From assembly GCA_019308905.1 (NCBI GenBank), contig JAFDHF010000003.1, positions 92,336 through 156,335 on the forward strand: a DNA stretch of 64,000 bases, read 5' to 3'. Source of the stretch: Deltaproteobacteria bacterium (GTDB lineage Bacteria > Desulfobacterota > BSN033 > WVXP01). Position 1 is the stretch's first letter. The number at the start of each line of letters is the position of its first letter. The position numbers were made by a program, and so were the translations under genes. Positions 33,367-41,588 of the stretch are shown one piece after another. Below the pieces are notes generated by a model. That model saw nothing but the letters and a program-made list of their open reading frames with translations, did not search any database and was not told the origin of the DNA.

Positions 33367-33489
33367 CTACGCGTTGATTGACAGTTGGTGGGCCTGAGGG
33401 TATAAAGTCTTTTTGGACGCAATGCGGAGAAGGCCGCCGTGGGTGATGGAGAATCTGATCTGCTGCCAACGGCTGAGAGGGATGGAGAG

Positions 33490-34302
33490 ATGGTCCCTGT
33501 CTCGGTTTACGTTTTGACACACAACAACAGGCGAACGATTGAGCGGTGTTTGAGGAGCCTCCAGTGGGCGGACGAGTTGATCGTGGTCGATTCCTTCAGC
33601 AACGATGGGTCCTTTGAAGTGGCCAAGAAGATGGCGGGCAGAGTTATCCAGAGGAGTTGGCCGGGGTTCCGGGAGCAGTATCAGTACGCCGCGGATCTGA
33701 CCAGAAATGAGTGGATCATGTTCGTCGATGCAGACGAGGAGGTTGAGCCGGAACTGGTCGATGAGATCCGCCGGGAGCTGGAGCAGAACCACGGCGAATG
33801 GGACGGGTACATCTGCCATCGCCGGACGTTCTATCTGGGCCGGTGGATTGCCCATGGGGGGTGGTATCCTGATTATGAGATCCGCCTCTACCGGCGGCAC
33901 AAGGGCCGCTGGATGGGAGATCTTCATGCCAAGGTGGTTGTGGAGGGCAGAGTGAAGCACCTGAAACACCACTACCTGCACTATACTTACAGGGATATCT
34001 CGGACCAGATTCAGACGATCGACCGGTATTCTCGGACAACCGCCCAGGAGATGGCCGCCTCGGGTAAGAGGTCGAGCTTGCCTAGACTCCTCTTCAGGCC
34101 CCCCTTCCGTTTCTTGAAGGAGTATCTGCTGAAGGGCGGATTCAGGGACGGGGTGCCGGGGTTGGTCATAGCGGTCTGTACCACCTTCTATGTTTTTGTC
34201 AAATACGCAAAACTCTGGGAGCTGGAGAGAACCTCCAAGTTCGGCGATAAAGAAGGGCAGGGGGAGGGATGGGGAGGTGTCTTCCCTGGGGAGTCGTCCT
34301 GA
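33490..34302 (+). CDS. Glycosyltransferase family 2 (WaaE/KdtX-like)
   Basis: A 270-residue GT-A enzyme. The start PVSVYVLTHNNRRTIERCLRSLQWADELIVVDSFSNDGSFEVAKK, the DxD-like metal site MFVDADEEV, and GWYPDYEIRLYRRHKGRWMGDLHAKVVVEG match the WaaE/KdtX group that adds glucose-type residues to the inner core. A C-terminal hydrophobic segment (GLVIAVCTTFYVFVKYAKL) may anchor it. ATG 33490 has GGATGGAGAG before it; GTG 33439 is the alternative. It is the first gene of the glycan locus that runs to 44521 on the plus strand. Confidence 0.87.
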   Translation: MVPVSVYVLTHNNRRTIERCLRSLQWADELIVVDSFSNDGSFEVAKKMAGRVIQRSWPGFREQYQYAADLTRNEWIMFVDADEEVEPELVDEIRRELEQNHGEWDGYICHRRTFYLGRWIAHGGWYPDYEIRLYRRHKGRWMGDLHAKVVVEGRVKHLKHHYLHYTYRDISDQIQTIDRYSRTTAQEMAASGKRSSLPRLLFRPPFRFLKEYLLKGGFRDGVPGLVIAVCTTFYVFVKYAKLWELERTSKFGDKEGQGEGWGGVFPGESS

Positions 34303-34419
34303 GTTCTTATCACCGGCCGTGTAGGGATTCTCTTCTGTGGATCCCGAAATGCCGCTTCTCTTCGGGGTGGAAACCGGAAGAGGGGATGTCGAATTCCTAG
34401 GGCCCTGAAAGGGACGAGT

Positions 34420-35616
34420 GTGGCATCCGGGAAACTCAAGATCGCCTTTGTTTTGGACCGGTATGTACCGTCGAGAGGTGGGGAGAGGTACTTCTCCTGG
34501 TTGGCCGGGGAACTCTGCAAGAGAGGGCACGACGTCCATGTTTTCGCCATGGAGATCGAAGATGCTCCGGAAGCTGAGTTTCAGGTCCACTCCGTATCTG
34601 CCCTGCCGTGTCCCCGGAGTTTGAGGATCCTCTCTTTTCTCGTCAATTCGGCTCGTGCCGTGGGATCTTATGATTTCGACATAGTTCACGGCGTGGGCGA
34701 GAGTTTTGCTATGAACGTTTTCAATCCCCACGGGGGCGTGGAGAAGGCCTATCTCAGACAGGAGTTCTCCTCGGTCCGAAACAGGTTCTACTTCTTGTAC
34801 AAGCTCCTCAAGCGGTACCTTTCCGCCTATCACTACCTCATGCTTTGGATCCAGAAGAAGCAGTATCTGAGTGACCGTGTGAGGAAAATCATCGCCATTT
34901 CAGAGATGATCAAGAGGGACATCATTCGGTACTACGGGGTTCCAGAGGAGAAGATTGCGGTGGTACTCAACGCCGTGGACCTGAAGACCTTTCATCCGGA
35001 AGCAAGAGCGGTCTTTCGGACGCCGAAGCGGGAAGAACTCGGAATCGATGGGGATACGATCGTCCTCCTTTTCGCGGGAAACAACTATCGCCTCAAGGGA
35101 CTCGAACCGCTTCTGCAGGCCCTTGTCATTTTGAGAGAGTGGTTTGCAGACAGGCCGTTCTTGTTGCTCATCGTGGGCAGGGGGCGGATCGGCCGCTACG
35201 AGAGGATGGCCCGGAGACTGGGTGTTTCGGGCCTTACCCGCTTTCTGGGACCCGTAAAGGGCATGGAACGGTTCTATGCGGCCAGTGACATCTATGTCCA
35301 CCCCACCTTCTACGACTCCTGCTCGCTTACGGTCCTGGAGGCATTGGCGAGCGGGCTTCCGGTGGTCACCTCGAGATTCAACGGTGCCGCCGACGCCATC
35401 ACGTCTGAAAGGGCAGGCAGGATTCTCGACGATCCGGGCGATGTGGACGATCTGGCCCGATCGATCGCCTACTATTTTGACGAGGACCGCCGCGAGCAGG
35501 CAAGAGTCGCCGCAAGACAGGGGATGGAGAGATACTCGCCCGCCTACAATCTCGAGGAGACCCTGAGGGTCTATTACGAGGTCGCAGGGGGGCGGCCGAT
35601 GGGGCCGGGCGCATGA
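34420..35616 (+). CDS. Glycosyltransferase family 4 (WaaG-like)
   Basis: A 398-residue GT-B enzyme. The N-terminal domain opens with LKIAFVLDRYVPSRGGERYFSWLAGELCKRGHDVHVFA and includes IVHGVGESF and NPHGGVEKAYL, as in WaaG-type lipopolysaccharide glucosyltransferases. The C-terminal donor domain shows LLFAGNNYRLKGLEPLLQAL, FLGPVKGMERFYAASDIYVHPTFYDSCSLTVLEALASGLPVVTSRFNGAAD with the conserved E-x7-E region. GTG 34420 is the likely start. Its end overlaps the next gene by 4 bp (ATGA), so they are translationally coupled. Confidence 0.87.
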   Translation: MASGKLKIAFVLDRYVPSRGGERYFSWLAGELCKRGHDVHVFAMEIEDAPEAEFQVHSVSALPCPRSLRILSFLVNSARAVGSYDFDIVHGVGESFAMNVFNPHGGVEKAYLRQEFSSVRNRFYFLYKLLKRYLSAYHYLMLWIQKKQYLSDRVRKIIAISEMIKRDIIRYYGVPEEKIAVVLNAVDLKTFHPEARAVFRTPKREELGIDGDTIVLLFAGNNYRLKGLEPLLQALVILREWFADRPFLLLIVGRGRIGRYERMARRLGVSGLTRFLGPVKGMERFYAASDIYVHPTFYDSCSLTVLEALASGLPVVTSRFNGAADAITSERAGRILDDPGDVDDLARSIAYYFDEDRREQARVAARQGMERYSPAYNLEETLRVYYEVAGGRPMGPGA

Positions 35617-36806
35617 AGATACTCCACTTGTTCAGTGACTGGAAGTGGACCGGCCCTGCAGAACCGACCGTCCTGCTCTGTGAAGCTCTGCAGAAAAGGG
35701 GTCACCAGGTTACTCTCGCCTATCGTGCTTCCCCTTTTGAAGGTACGGACGGCATCTCCAGGAGGGTCGGGGCCAGGAGTTTCACGGCCACGGAGCGGTT
35801 CAGCCTCCGCCCTTTAAAAAAGGGATACATGCCCTTTGCCCTGGCCTACAGCCTCGGGGATCTCGTGTCTCTGCGGAGGTTCATCGACCAGGAGAGATTT
35901 GATATCGTCAATGTCCATCATTCCCATGACCATATTCTGGGCGGCCTGGCAGCACGCATCTCGCAAACAAGGCCTGTGGTTATCCGAACCGATCACAAGC
36001 GGGACTCCATTGCTCCGTCTCCGGGAAACCGGCTGCTCGTGTCGAAACTCACGGATGGGATCCTGACTTTTTCGGAGAGGGCCGAGAAGATAGATGCGGC
36101 GAATTTCTCTCTTCCTCCTGAGAGGGTTGGCAGGGCGGGTGTCGCCCTGGAGCTTGAGAAGTATGATCCCAAGGGACGTTTCCGAAACATGCGGGAGGAC
36201 TTCAACCTCGGTGAGAGGGATCTGGTTATCGGTATGGTGGCCCGCTTTCAGAAGTACCGGAGAACCGATGTTTTTCTCACGGCACTGGCCGCCTTGGTAA
36301 AGGAATTTCCCCGTGTAAAGGCTCTTCTTGTGGGGAGGAGCGGCCAGATCAGGGATAGCGTGATCGAACCCACGCGCCGCCTGGGACTCGATGCAAGTGT
36401 GGTCATGGCCGGCTACCAGACAGATAACTATCTCGACACCCTGGCGGCCATGGACATATTCGTCTTTCTCATGGCAGGTTCGGACGGAACCGCACGGGCC
36501 CTTCGAGAAGCCATGGCCATGGCGAAACCCGCGGTCGTGGCCAGGCGAGGGATGCTTCCAGAGCTTGTCGAGGACGGAGAGACGGGCTTTGTGGTCGAAG
36601 ACACTCCAGACAATCTACTGGCTGCCCTCCGCAAGTTGATTTTGGACGAGAATCTCAGAGACAGGATGGGGCGGGCGGCCCGGTCCAAAGCACTGAGGGA
36701 GTTTCGGCTGGACAAGCAGGCAATCGAGGTGGAGGGCTTCTACGAGAGGGTGCTGCGGATGGGACCCAGGGCGGGTGAGGGGCAAGGGAGTCGTGGGAGA
36801 AATTGA
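35613..36806 (+). CDS. Glycosyltransferase family 4
   Basis: A 397-residue GT-B enzyme. Its start MKILHLFSDWKWTGPAEPTVLLCEALQKRGHQVTLAYR and HHSHDHILGGLAARI form the acceptor domain. The donor domain contains VIGMVARFQKYRRTDVFLTALAALV, VVMAGYQTDNYLDTLAAMDIFVFLMAGSDGTARALREAMAMAKPAVVARRGMLPELVEDGETGFVVED. ATG 35613 overlaps the upstream stop. The sugar specificity is not predictable. It overlaps the next gene if that gene starts at 36775. Confidence 0.87.
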   Translation: MKILHLFSDWKWTGPAEPTVLLCEALQKRGHQVTLAYRASPFEGTDGISRRVGARSFTATERFSLRPLKKGYMPFALAYSLGDLVSLRRFIDQERFDIVNVHHSHDHILGGLAARISQTRPVVIRTDHKRDSIAPSPGNRLLVSKLTDGILTFSERAEKIDAANFSLPPERVGRAGVALELEKYDPKGRFRNMREDFNLGERDLVIGMVARFQKYRRTDVFLTALAALVKEFPRVKALLVGRSGQIRDSVIEPTRRLGLDASVVMAGYQTDNYLDTLAAMDIFVFLMAGSDGTARALREAMAMAKPAVVARRGMLPELVEDGETGFVVEDTPDNLLAALRKLILDENLRDRMGRAARSKALREFRLDKQAIEVEGFYERVLRMGPRAGEGQGSRGRN

Positions 36807-37683
36807 GAGCCAGAAGGTGAGGGTGAGTGTCATCATCCCCACTTACAACCGGGCCGACCTTTTGAAAGAGGCTATCGACTCGGTTCTCGAACAGACATGG
36901 AGGGAGTTCGAGGTCATTGTCGTGGATGACGGTTCCACGGACGCCACCGGTGATGCGGTCAGGCCCTACGGCGGCCGTGTAAGATATGTCTACAAGGAGA
37001 ACGGAGGCCCCTCGTCTGCCCGGAACGTGGGGATAAGGGAGGCAAAAGGAACCTATGTGGCCTTCCTCGATTCCGACGACCTCTGGGAACCTGAGAAGCT
37101 GAAAGTCCAGATGGGCTTCATGCTGGAGCACCCGGAGGTCAAGCTCACCTGCACGGATTCCAGTCTCATCGGTTCTGGCGGGAAGAGGGAGAGAAGGCTC
37201 AGCCGGGACCTTGTGGGGAATCTGTTTCCCCTTCTCTATTCGAACAGCTTTGTCAGAACCTCGACGGTCGTGATGGCGAGGGAGTGCTTCCAGGAGATCG
37301 GGTATTTTGATGAGCGGTACCGGAGCGCGGAGGACTACGACCTGTGGCTCCGGGTGGCCAGGCGGTATCCCATCGCCTATCTCAGCCGGCCTCTGGTTCG
37401 CTACAGGAAGCAGGAGGACAATGTCAGCCGCGATAAGCTCACCCTGAGGCTGAATGCACTCCAGATCCTGGATTCCCACTACGATCCGCGGGTGATACCG
37501 CCATCGAGGTACCGGATGAGGATATCGGATCTCGAGATATACTGTGGCCGGGCATACCTGCGGGGGGGTGATCTCGGGAAGGCCCGAGAAGCCTTCGGCA
37601 GATCGTGGCGGCTCACACCCTTCCGATTTCGGCCGTTTCGATACTGGTTGGGGGCATGGCTCAAGGCCTCCGGAAAACCATGA
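36775..37683 (+). CDS. Glycosyltransferase family 2
   Basis: A GT-A enzyme of about 300 residues. Present are VSVIIPTYNRADLLKEAIDSVLEQTWREFEVIVVDDGSTDATGDAV, the GGPSSARNVGIREAKGTYVAFLDSDDLWEPEKL segment with the DSDD metal site, and SAEDYDLWLRVARRYPIAYL with the ED-x-x-LW catalytic base region. The C-terminal 70 residues look like a TPR-type helical tail (YCGRAYLRGGDLGKAREAFGRSWRL). GTG 36775 overlaps the previous gene by 32 bp; GTG 36793 with AAGGGA upstream is a good alternative. Its stop overlaps the next start. Confidence 0.85.
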   Translation: MRGKGVVGEIESQKVRVSVIIPTYNRADLLKEAIDSVLEQTWREFEVIVVDDGSTDATGDAVRPYGGRVRYVYKENGGPSSARNVGIREAKGTYVAFLDSDDLWEPEKLKVQMGFMLEHPEVKLTCTDSSLIGSGGKRERRLSRDLVGNLFPLLYSNSFVRTSTVVMARECFQEIGYFDERYRSAEDYDLWLRVARRYPIAYLSRPLVRYRKQEDNVSRDKLTLRLNALQILDSHYDPRVIPPSRYRMRISDLEIYCGRAYLRGGDLGKAREAFGRSWRLTPFRFRPFRYWLGAWLKASGKP

Positions 37684-38702
37684 ACCTCTATGTATTGATG
37701 CACCGGTCTTTTGCCCCGCGATACAGGATTCCCCAGTTCATCCCCTTTCTAAGGGCGAGGGGGATCGAGACCGATCTGGTTCGACTCCCGGCCGGGCTGG
37801 TAGGCCGGTGGAGTCGGTTCACCCGGGCCGACCGGTACGACGCCGTTCTGTTGGAGAGAAGGCTGATCCAACCCTGGGAACTGGGCCTTCTCAGGAGGCG
37901 GTCTCGGAGACTGGTCTTCGACTTCGATGATGCGATCATGTACCGTTCTTCCCGTTGGGGGAAACCCGAGTCCGGCAGCAGGATGGGAAAATTCAGGCGA
38001 ATCGTGGAATCCTGTGATATGGTCTTCGCAGGAAACAGCTTCCTGAGGGAAGTGGCCATGAGGTTCACCACCGGGGACCGCGTCTTTGTCATCCCCACCG
38101 TGGTCGATCTGTCGCGCTATGCCGTGAGAGAATACGGGGAGTCGGCAGGAGAGGTGACTATCGGCTGGATCGGAAGCAGCGGGACGATCCAATACCTCCA
38201 GGGGATCCTCCCGGCCCTCGAGGAGGTGGCAAGAAAAAAACCTCGGGTCTCTCTCAAGATTGTTTGCGACCGGTTCCTTGACAGTCCCTCGATCAGGATC
38301 GTCAAGAAATCCTGGGCCGAGGATCAAGAGGTGGGAGACCTCCAGAGCTTCGACATAGGTATCATGCCATTGACCGATGACCCGTGGGCTCAAGGCAAAT
38401 GTGGTCTGAAGATCGTCCAGTATCTGGCTGTGGGGGTTCCCGTGGTCTGTTCCCCTGTGGGAATGAACCGGGATATCGTGAGGGACGGGTCGAACGGTTT
38501 CTGGGCGAAAACGAACAGGGAGTGGGTGGAGAAGCTGTGTACTCTGGCGGAGGATCCCGGGCTGAGGGAGAAGATGGGGCTTGAGGGGCGGAGGATTGTG
38601 GAGGGGGGGTACAGCCTCCAGGCAGTGGGAGAGAGGCTGGTGAGACTCCTGGACGGATTGGTCAAGGACAAGAGCCACCCTGGACCGATCCCCAGGGGGT
38701 GA
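37680..38702 (+). CDS. Glycosyltransferase family 4-like
   Basis: A 340-residue GT-B protein with MNLYVLMHRSFAPRYRIPQFIPFLRARGIETDLV, LERRLIQPWELGLLRRRSRRLVFDFDDAIMYR (a DFDDA motif of a subgroup of surface-glycan transferases), VIPTVVDLSRY, ITIGWIGSSGT-like (TIGWIGSSGTIQYL), IGIMPLTDDPWAQGKCGLKIVQYLAVGVPVVCSPVGMNRDIV. ATG 37680 overlaps the preceding TGA (ATGA), implying coupling. The donor is unknown. Confidence 0.85.
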   Translation: MNLYVLMHRSFAPRYRIPQFIPFLRARGIETDLVRLPAGLVGRWSRFTRADRYDAVLLERRLIQPWELGLLRRRSRRLVFDFDDAIMYRSSRWGKPESGSRMGKFRRIVESCDMVFAGNSFLREVAMRFTTGDRVFVIPTVVDLSRYAVREYGESAGEVTIGWIGSSGTIQYLQGILPALEEVARKKPRVSLKIVCDRFLDSPSIRIVKKSWAEDQEVGDLQSFDIGIMPLTDDPWAQGKCGLKIVQYLAVGVPVVCSPVGMNRDIVRDGSNGFWAKTNREWVEKLCTLAEDPGLREKMGLEGRRIVEGGYSLQAVGERLVRLLDGLVKDKSHPGPIPRG

Positions 38703-38727
38703 AAAGCTTCCTCGTCAAGGTCGGCTT

Positions 38728-40404
38728 ATGAAGACCGGAGAAGCGGATTGGGTCTACATCAGAGAGGGAGACCTCCACGGCCTCGTCGATTCCGAGGCGA
38801 AAGGACTTTTGGAGCCGGGCTCGGGTTTTTTCGATGACCTTGACGCCCGGGTTAAGGTTTGTGGGGGAAGGGTTCTCAAGGATTCCAGAATCAGATGGGC
38901 CGCAATAGTGCCCGTCGGGCAAGGGATGGCCGTTTTTATCAAGAGATTCCGGAGCATCGGTGGGTGGCAGAAATGCAAGTATCTCTTTCTCCCGTCACGG
39001 GCCGTGACGGAATGGCGCATCTCTCGGTTCCTCCGGCACAAGGGTATTCTCACTCCCAGGGCCGTGGCCGCATTGGAACGGCGAAAGCATGGGATTCTGG
39101 AGGAGAGTTTCTTTGTCACCCAGGCCCTTGAGGGCGCCTCGGATCTTCTCCATTTCTGCAAGGAGCGACTCCGGAACCAGAACGATAAGAAGCGCGACGT
39201 CATCGGGGTTCTGGCCGAGACGATCCGCAAGATTCATGACGCGGGGCTTTTCCACAGGGACCTCCACGCGGGGAACCTCCTCCTCACCGGCGGCCGGCCC
39301 CTCTCTCTCTATCTGGTGGATCTCCACCAGGCAAGAAGGCGGCGCCGGGTCTCCCTCGCGGAGCGGCTGTGGAATATGGCTCAGCTTTTCAATTCCCTGG
39401 ACTTCATCATGGACCGTGAGGCGAGGGAGGCGTTCTTCCTGGCATACTCCGGTGGTTGCGGGCTGCGAGGCGGGAGCATGGAGGTGCATCTCAGGCGAGT
39501 GGAAGGCATGATCCGCAAGATGGCTGCACGGCACGAGAAGAGCCGGGCCAAGAGGTGCCTGAAGGAGAGCACCCTTTTTGCTCTTGAGAGGGGTCGCGGC
39601 TGGAGGGTGTTTCGGCGGAGGGAGATCGGTGCGGATGAGATCGAGGCGATCCTGAGTGTCCACAGGGAGACCGTCCGGCTCCGGCCCGAGGATCTGCTGA
39701 AGCACTCGGCAAAAACCATCGTTTCCCTGGCCGACCGCGTCGGGGCCCGGGGTTTGAGAGTGTGCGTCAAGCAGTACAGGTATGAGCGGCCGTGGGACCG
39801 CTGGAGAAACTCCATCCGCAGGCCAAAAGGCAAGGCCTCGTGGGTGGCGGGAAACACGCTTTTCAGGCTGGGTTTCTCCCCCCTCAAACCCCTGGCATAT
39901 GCCGAGAGGCGGAGGCTGGGCCTGCTACAGGAGGCCTTCTTCATCACCGAATCCTGCGTGGGGGATACGGAGCTGGACCGGTATCTGGTTCAGAGGTTCG
40001 AGGAGAAGCCGAGGTCTCACCTGCGGAGGTTTATCGAGGAGTTTGCCGGCTGGCTGGGAAGCCTCCATGGTGCGGGGATCTATCACCGGGATCTCAAGAC
40101 CTGTAACATTCTGGTGAGGGAGAGACCGGACGGGTGGAGCTTCAGTCTCCTCGACCTGGAGGATGTGACCCAGGGGACCGCCGTAGGAAGCGAGGAGGTC
40201 CTCAGGAACCTGGTCCAGATCAACTGCTCCATTCCAGGGTTTCTGAGCTACACTGACCGGGTTAGATTCTTCAAGGCATATCTCAGGTCGAATCCGATCT
40301 CCGTCGATGAAAGGGGGGTTATCAGGCGGGTCCTGGAGGAAAGCCGCAGGCAGGGGGTCGTCTATGTTTCTCCGGGCGGTTTGGTGGTGGAGGGATTTGA
40401 ATAG
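38728..40404 (+). CDS. Tandem lipopolysaccharide kinase-like protein (two WaaP/KdkA-type domains)
   Basis: A 558-residue protein containing two protein-kinase-fold domains of the Kdo/WaaP lipopolysaccharide kinase type. Domain 1 (about 15-270) has AVFIKRFR (Lys), the catalytic loop FHRDLHAGNLLL and metal-binding LYLVDLHQAR. Domain 2 (about 325-540) has VCVKQYRYERPW, YHRDLKTCNILV and FSLLDLEDV. Both catalytic loops retain HRDL and a following Asn, and both retain the metal-binding Asp, so both could be active. Such kinases phosphorylate Kdo or heptose of the inner core with ATP. A two-domain form is unusual. ATG 38728. It lies inside the glycosyltransferase series. Confidence 0.85.
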   Translation: MKTGEADWVYIREGDLHGLVDSEAKGLLEPGSGFFDDLDARVKVCGGRVLKDSRIRWAAIVPVGQGMAVFIKRFRSIGGWQKCKYLFLPSRAVTEWRISRFLRHKGILTPRAVAALERRKHGILEESFFVTQALEGASDLLHFCKERLRNQNDKKRDVIGVLAETIRKIHDAGLFHRDLHAGNLLLTGGRPLSLYLVDLHQARRRRRVSLAERLWNMAQLFNSLDFIMDREAREAFFLAYSGGCGLRGGSMEVHLRRVEGMIRKMAARHEKSRAKRCLKESTLFALERGRGWRVFRRREIGADEIEAILSVHRETVRLRPEDLLKHSAKTIVSLADRVGARGLRVCVKQYRYERPWDRWRNSIRRPKGKASWVAGNTLFRLGFSPLKPLAYAERRRLGLLQEAFFITESCVGDTELDRYLVQRFEEKPRSHLRRFIEEFAGWLGSLHGAGIYHRDLKTCNILVRERPDGWSFSLLDLEDVTQGTAVGSEEVLRNLVQINCSIPGFLSYTDRVRFFKAYLRSNPISVDERGVIRRVLEESRRQGVVYVSPGGLVVEGFE

Positions 40405-40413
40405 CAGGTGGTG

Positions 40414-41358
40414 ATGGAGCTTTCCGTGATCATAGTGAACTGGAACACCCGCGACCTCGTCCTGGAGTGTCTCCGATCCCTGTACAGGGACACAAGTGGT
40501 CTCTCCACAGAGGTATTGGTCGTAGACAACGGGTCTTGCGACGGAAGCGCTGAATCCATAAGGGCGGCATTTCCCGGGGTCATCCTGATCGAGAACAGCA
40601 GAAACCTAGGATTTGCCAGGGCAGGCAATCAGGGTCTGGCACGTTCCCGGGGGCGATACATCCTTTTTCTCAACACGGACGGCCTTGTTCAGGAAGGTGC
40701 TGTTCGTCTTCTCCTGGACTTCATGGAGGCCACACCCCGGGCGGCGATCGTGGGGCCCCAGCTTCTCAATCCCGACGGGAGCAAACAGAACTCCTTTGAC
40801 AATTTCCCGACTCTCATCTCCGAGGGGCTCAACAAGAGCCTCCTGAGACTGCTTTTCCCAGCCCGGTATCCAAGCAAGCGGCTCTCCTTCTCCTCACCCG
40901 TAGAGGTGGAATCGGCGATCGGTGCCTGCCTTATGGTGCGACGGGATGCGATCGACGACGTGGGCCCCATGGATGAGGATTACTTCTTTTTCATGGAGGA
41001 GACAGACTGGTGCTTCCGGATGAGGCAGAGAGGGTGGAAGGTCTATCTCGTACCCCAGGCCAGGGTGATCCACCTCCAGGGGCGGACTGCGGGGAGAGTG
41101 AAAGCCCGGGCCAGGGTTGAATACTACCGGTCCAGATATCTTTTCTTCAAGAAGAACCGTGGGGAGCTCCAGGCTGGAGCCCTCCGGGTCATCCTTTTTT
41201 TGAAGTTGTCCGTGGCACTGCCGGCCCAGGGTCTTATCTGTTTCTTGACGCTTTTTCTGGGCAAAAGGGCCCGCCGGAAGCTGGCCGTTACCTGGACTCT
41301 TTTCCTGTGGCATGTGAGATTGTGCCCGGAGAAGCCCGGGCTCAAGGAATATGCATGA
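40414..41358 (+). CDS. Glycosyltransferase family 2 (rhamnosyltransferase-like)
   Basis: A 314-residue GT-A enzyme with MELSVIIVNWNTRDLVLECLRSLYRDT, VLVVDNGSCDGSAESI, NRNLGFA-type segment ENSRNLGFARAGNQGLARSRGRYILFLNTDG, IVGPQLLNPDGSKQNSF, and ACLMVRRDAIDDVGPMDEDYFFFMEETDWCFRMRQRGWKVYLVPQARVIHLQGRT. These are typical of the WbbL/RfbF rhamnosyltransferase group. The C-terminus is hydrophobic and basic, suggesting membrane association. An in-frame GTG at 40408 precedes ATG 40414. A 230-bp gap follows. Confidence 0.87.
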   Translation: MELSVIIVNWNTRDLVLECLRSLYRDTSGLSTEVLVVDNGSCDGSAESIRAAFPGVILIENSRNLGFARAGNQGLARSRGRYILFLNTDGLVQEGAVRLLLDFMEATPRAAIVGPQLLNPDGSKQNSFDNFPTLISEGLNKSLLRLLFPARYPSKRLSFSSPVEVESAIGACLMVRRDAIDDVGPMDEDYFFFMEETDWCFRMRQRGWKVYLVPQARVIHLQGRTAGRVKARARVEYYRSRYLFFKKNRGELQAGALRVILFLKLSVALPAQGLICFLTLFLGKRARRKLAVTWTLFLWHVRLCPEKPGLKEYA

Positions 41359-41588
41359 GCTTCTGTTGGGCTCACCCTCTTTCGGCGCTTGCATCGAATC
41401 ATAAACCTCGATTCTACCAATCCATTGTGGCCATGAAACAAAAGAGGAGATGATCGCTTGCAGGGAGAAACTCCCTGGTCGTCTCGGGGGTGGCAAAAGA
41501 GCGCGGGGTCTATCAAGAACCGGCCATGGGATGGCACGCTATTTGATTATGAAGACGCGGAGGGTTCGCCTGATGCGGGCCTTTCCCA

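Larger units (their letters stand above)
33059..33374 (+). repeat. 8-bp target-site duplication of element C
   Basis: CTACGCGT at 33059-33066 directly precedes the left terminus of element C and the same 8 bp at 33367-33374 directly follow its right terminus. The match is exact and does not extend in either direction, making it the clearest of the three duplications. Confidence 0.88.
32908..33489. other. Intergenic region containing element C
   Basis: Separates the divergent heptose operon and glycan locus. Element C fills 33067-33366. The 160 bp to its left and 120 bp to its right contain no gene; the open frame continuing upstream of 33490 (GTG 33439) might add 17 residues to the next protein. 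No clear promoter was found for either direction, so the insertion may have displaced or supplied one. Confidence 0.55.

Noticed and set aside
33367..34833. A 488-codon minus-strand frame across two glycosyltransferase genes
   Set aside because: It crosses two well-supported plus-strand genes and has no domain pattern; it is also long only because of codon bias.
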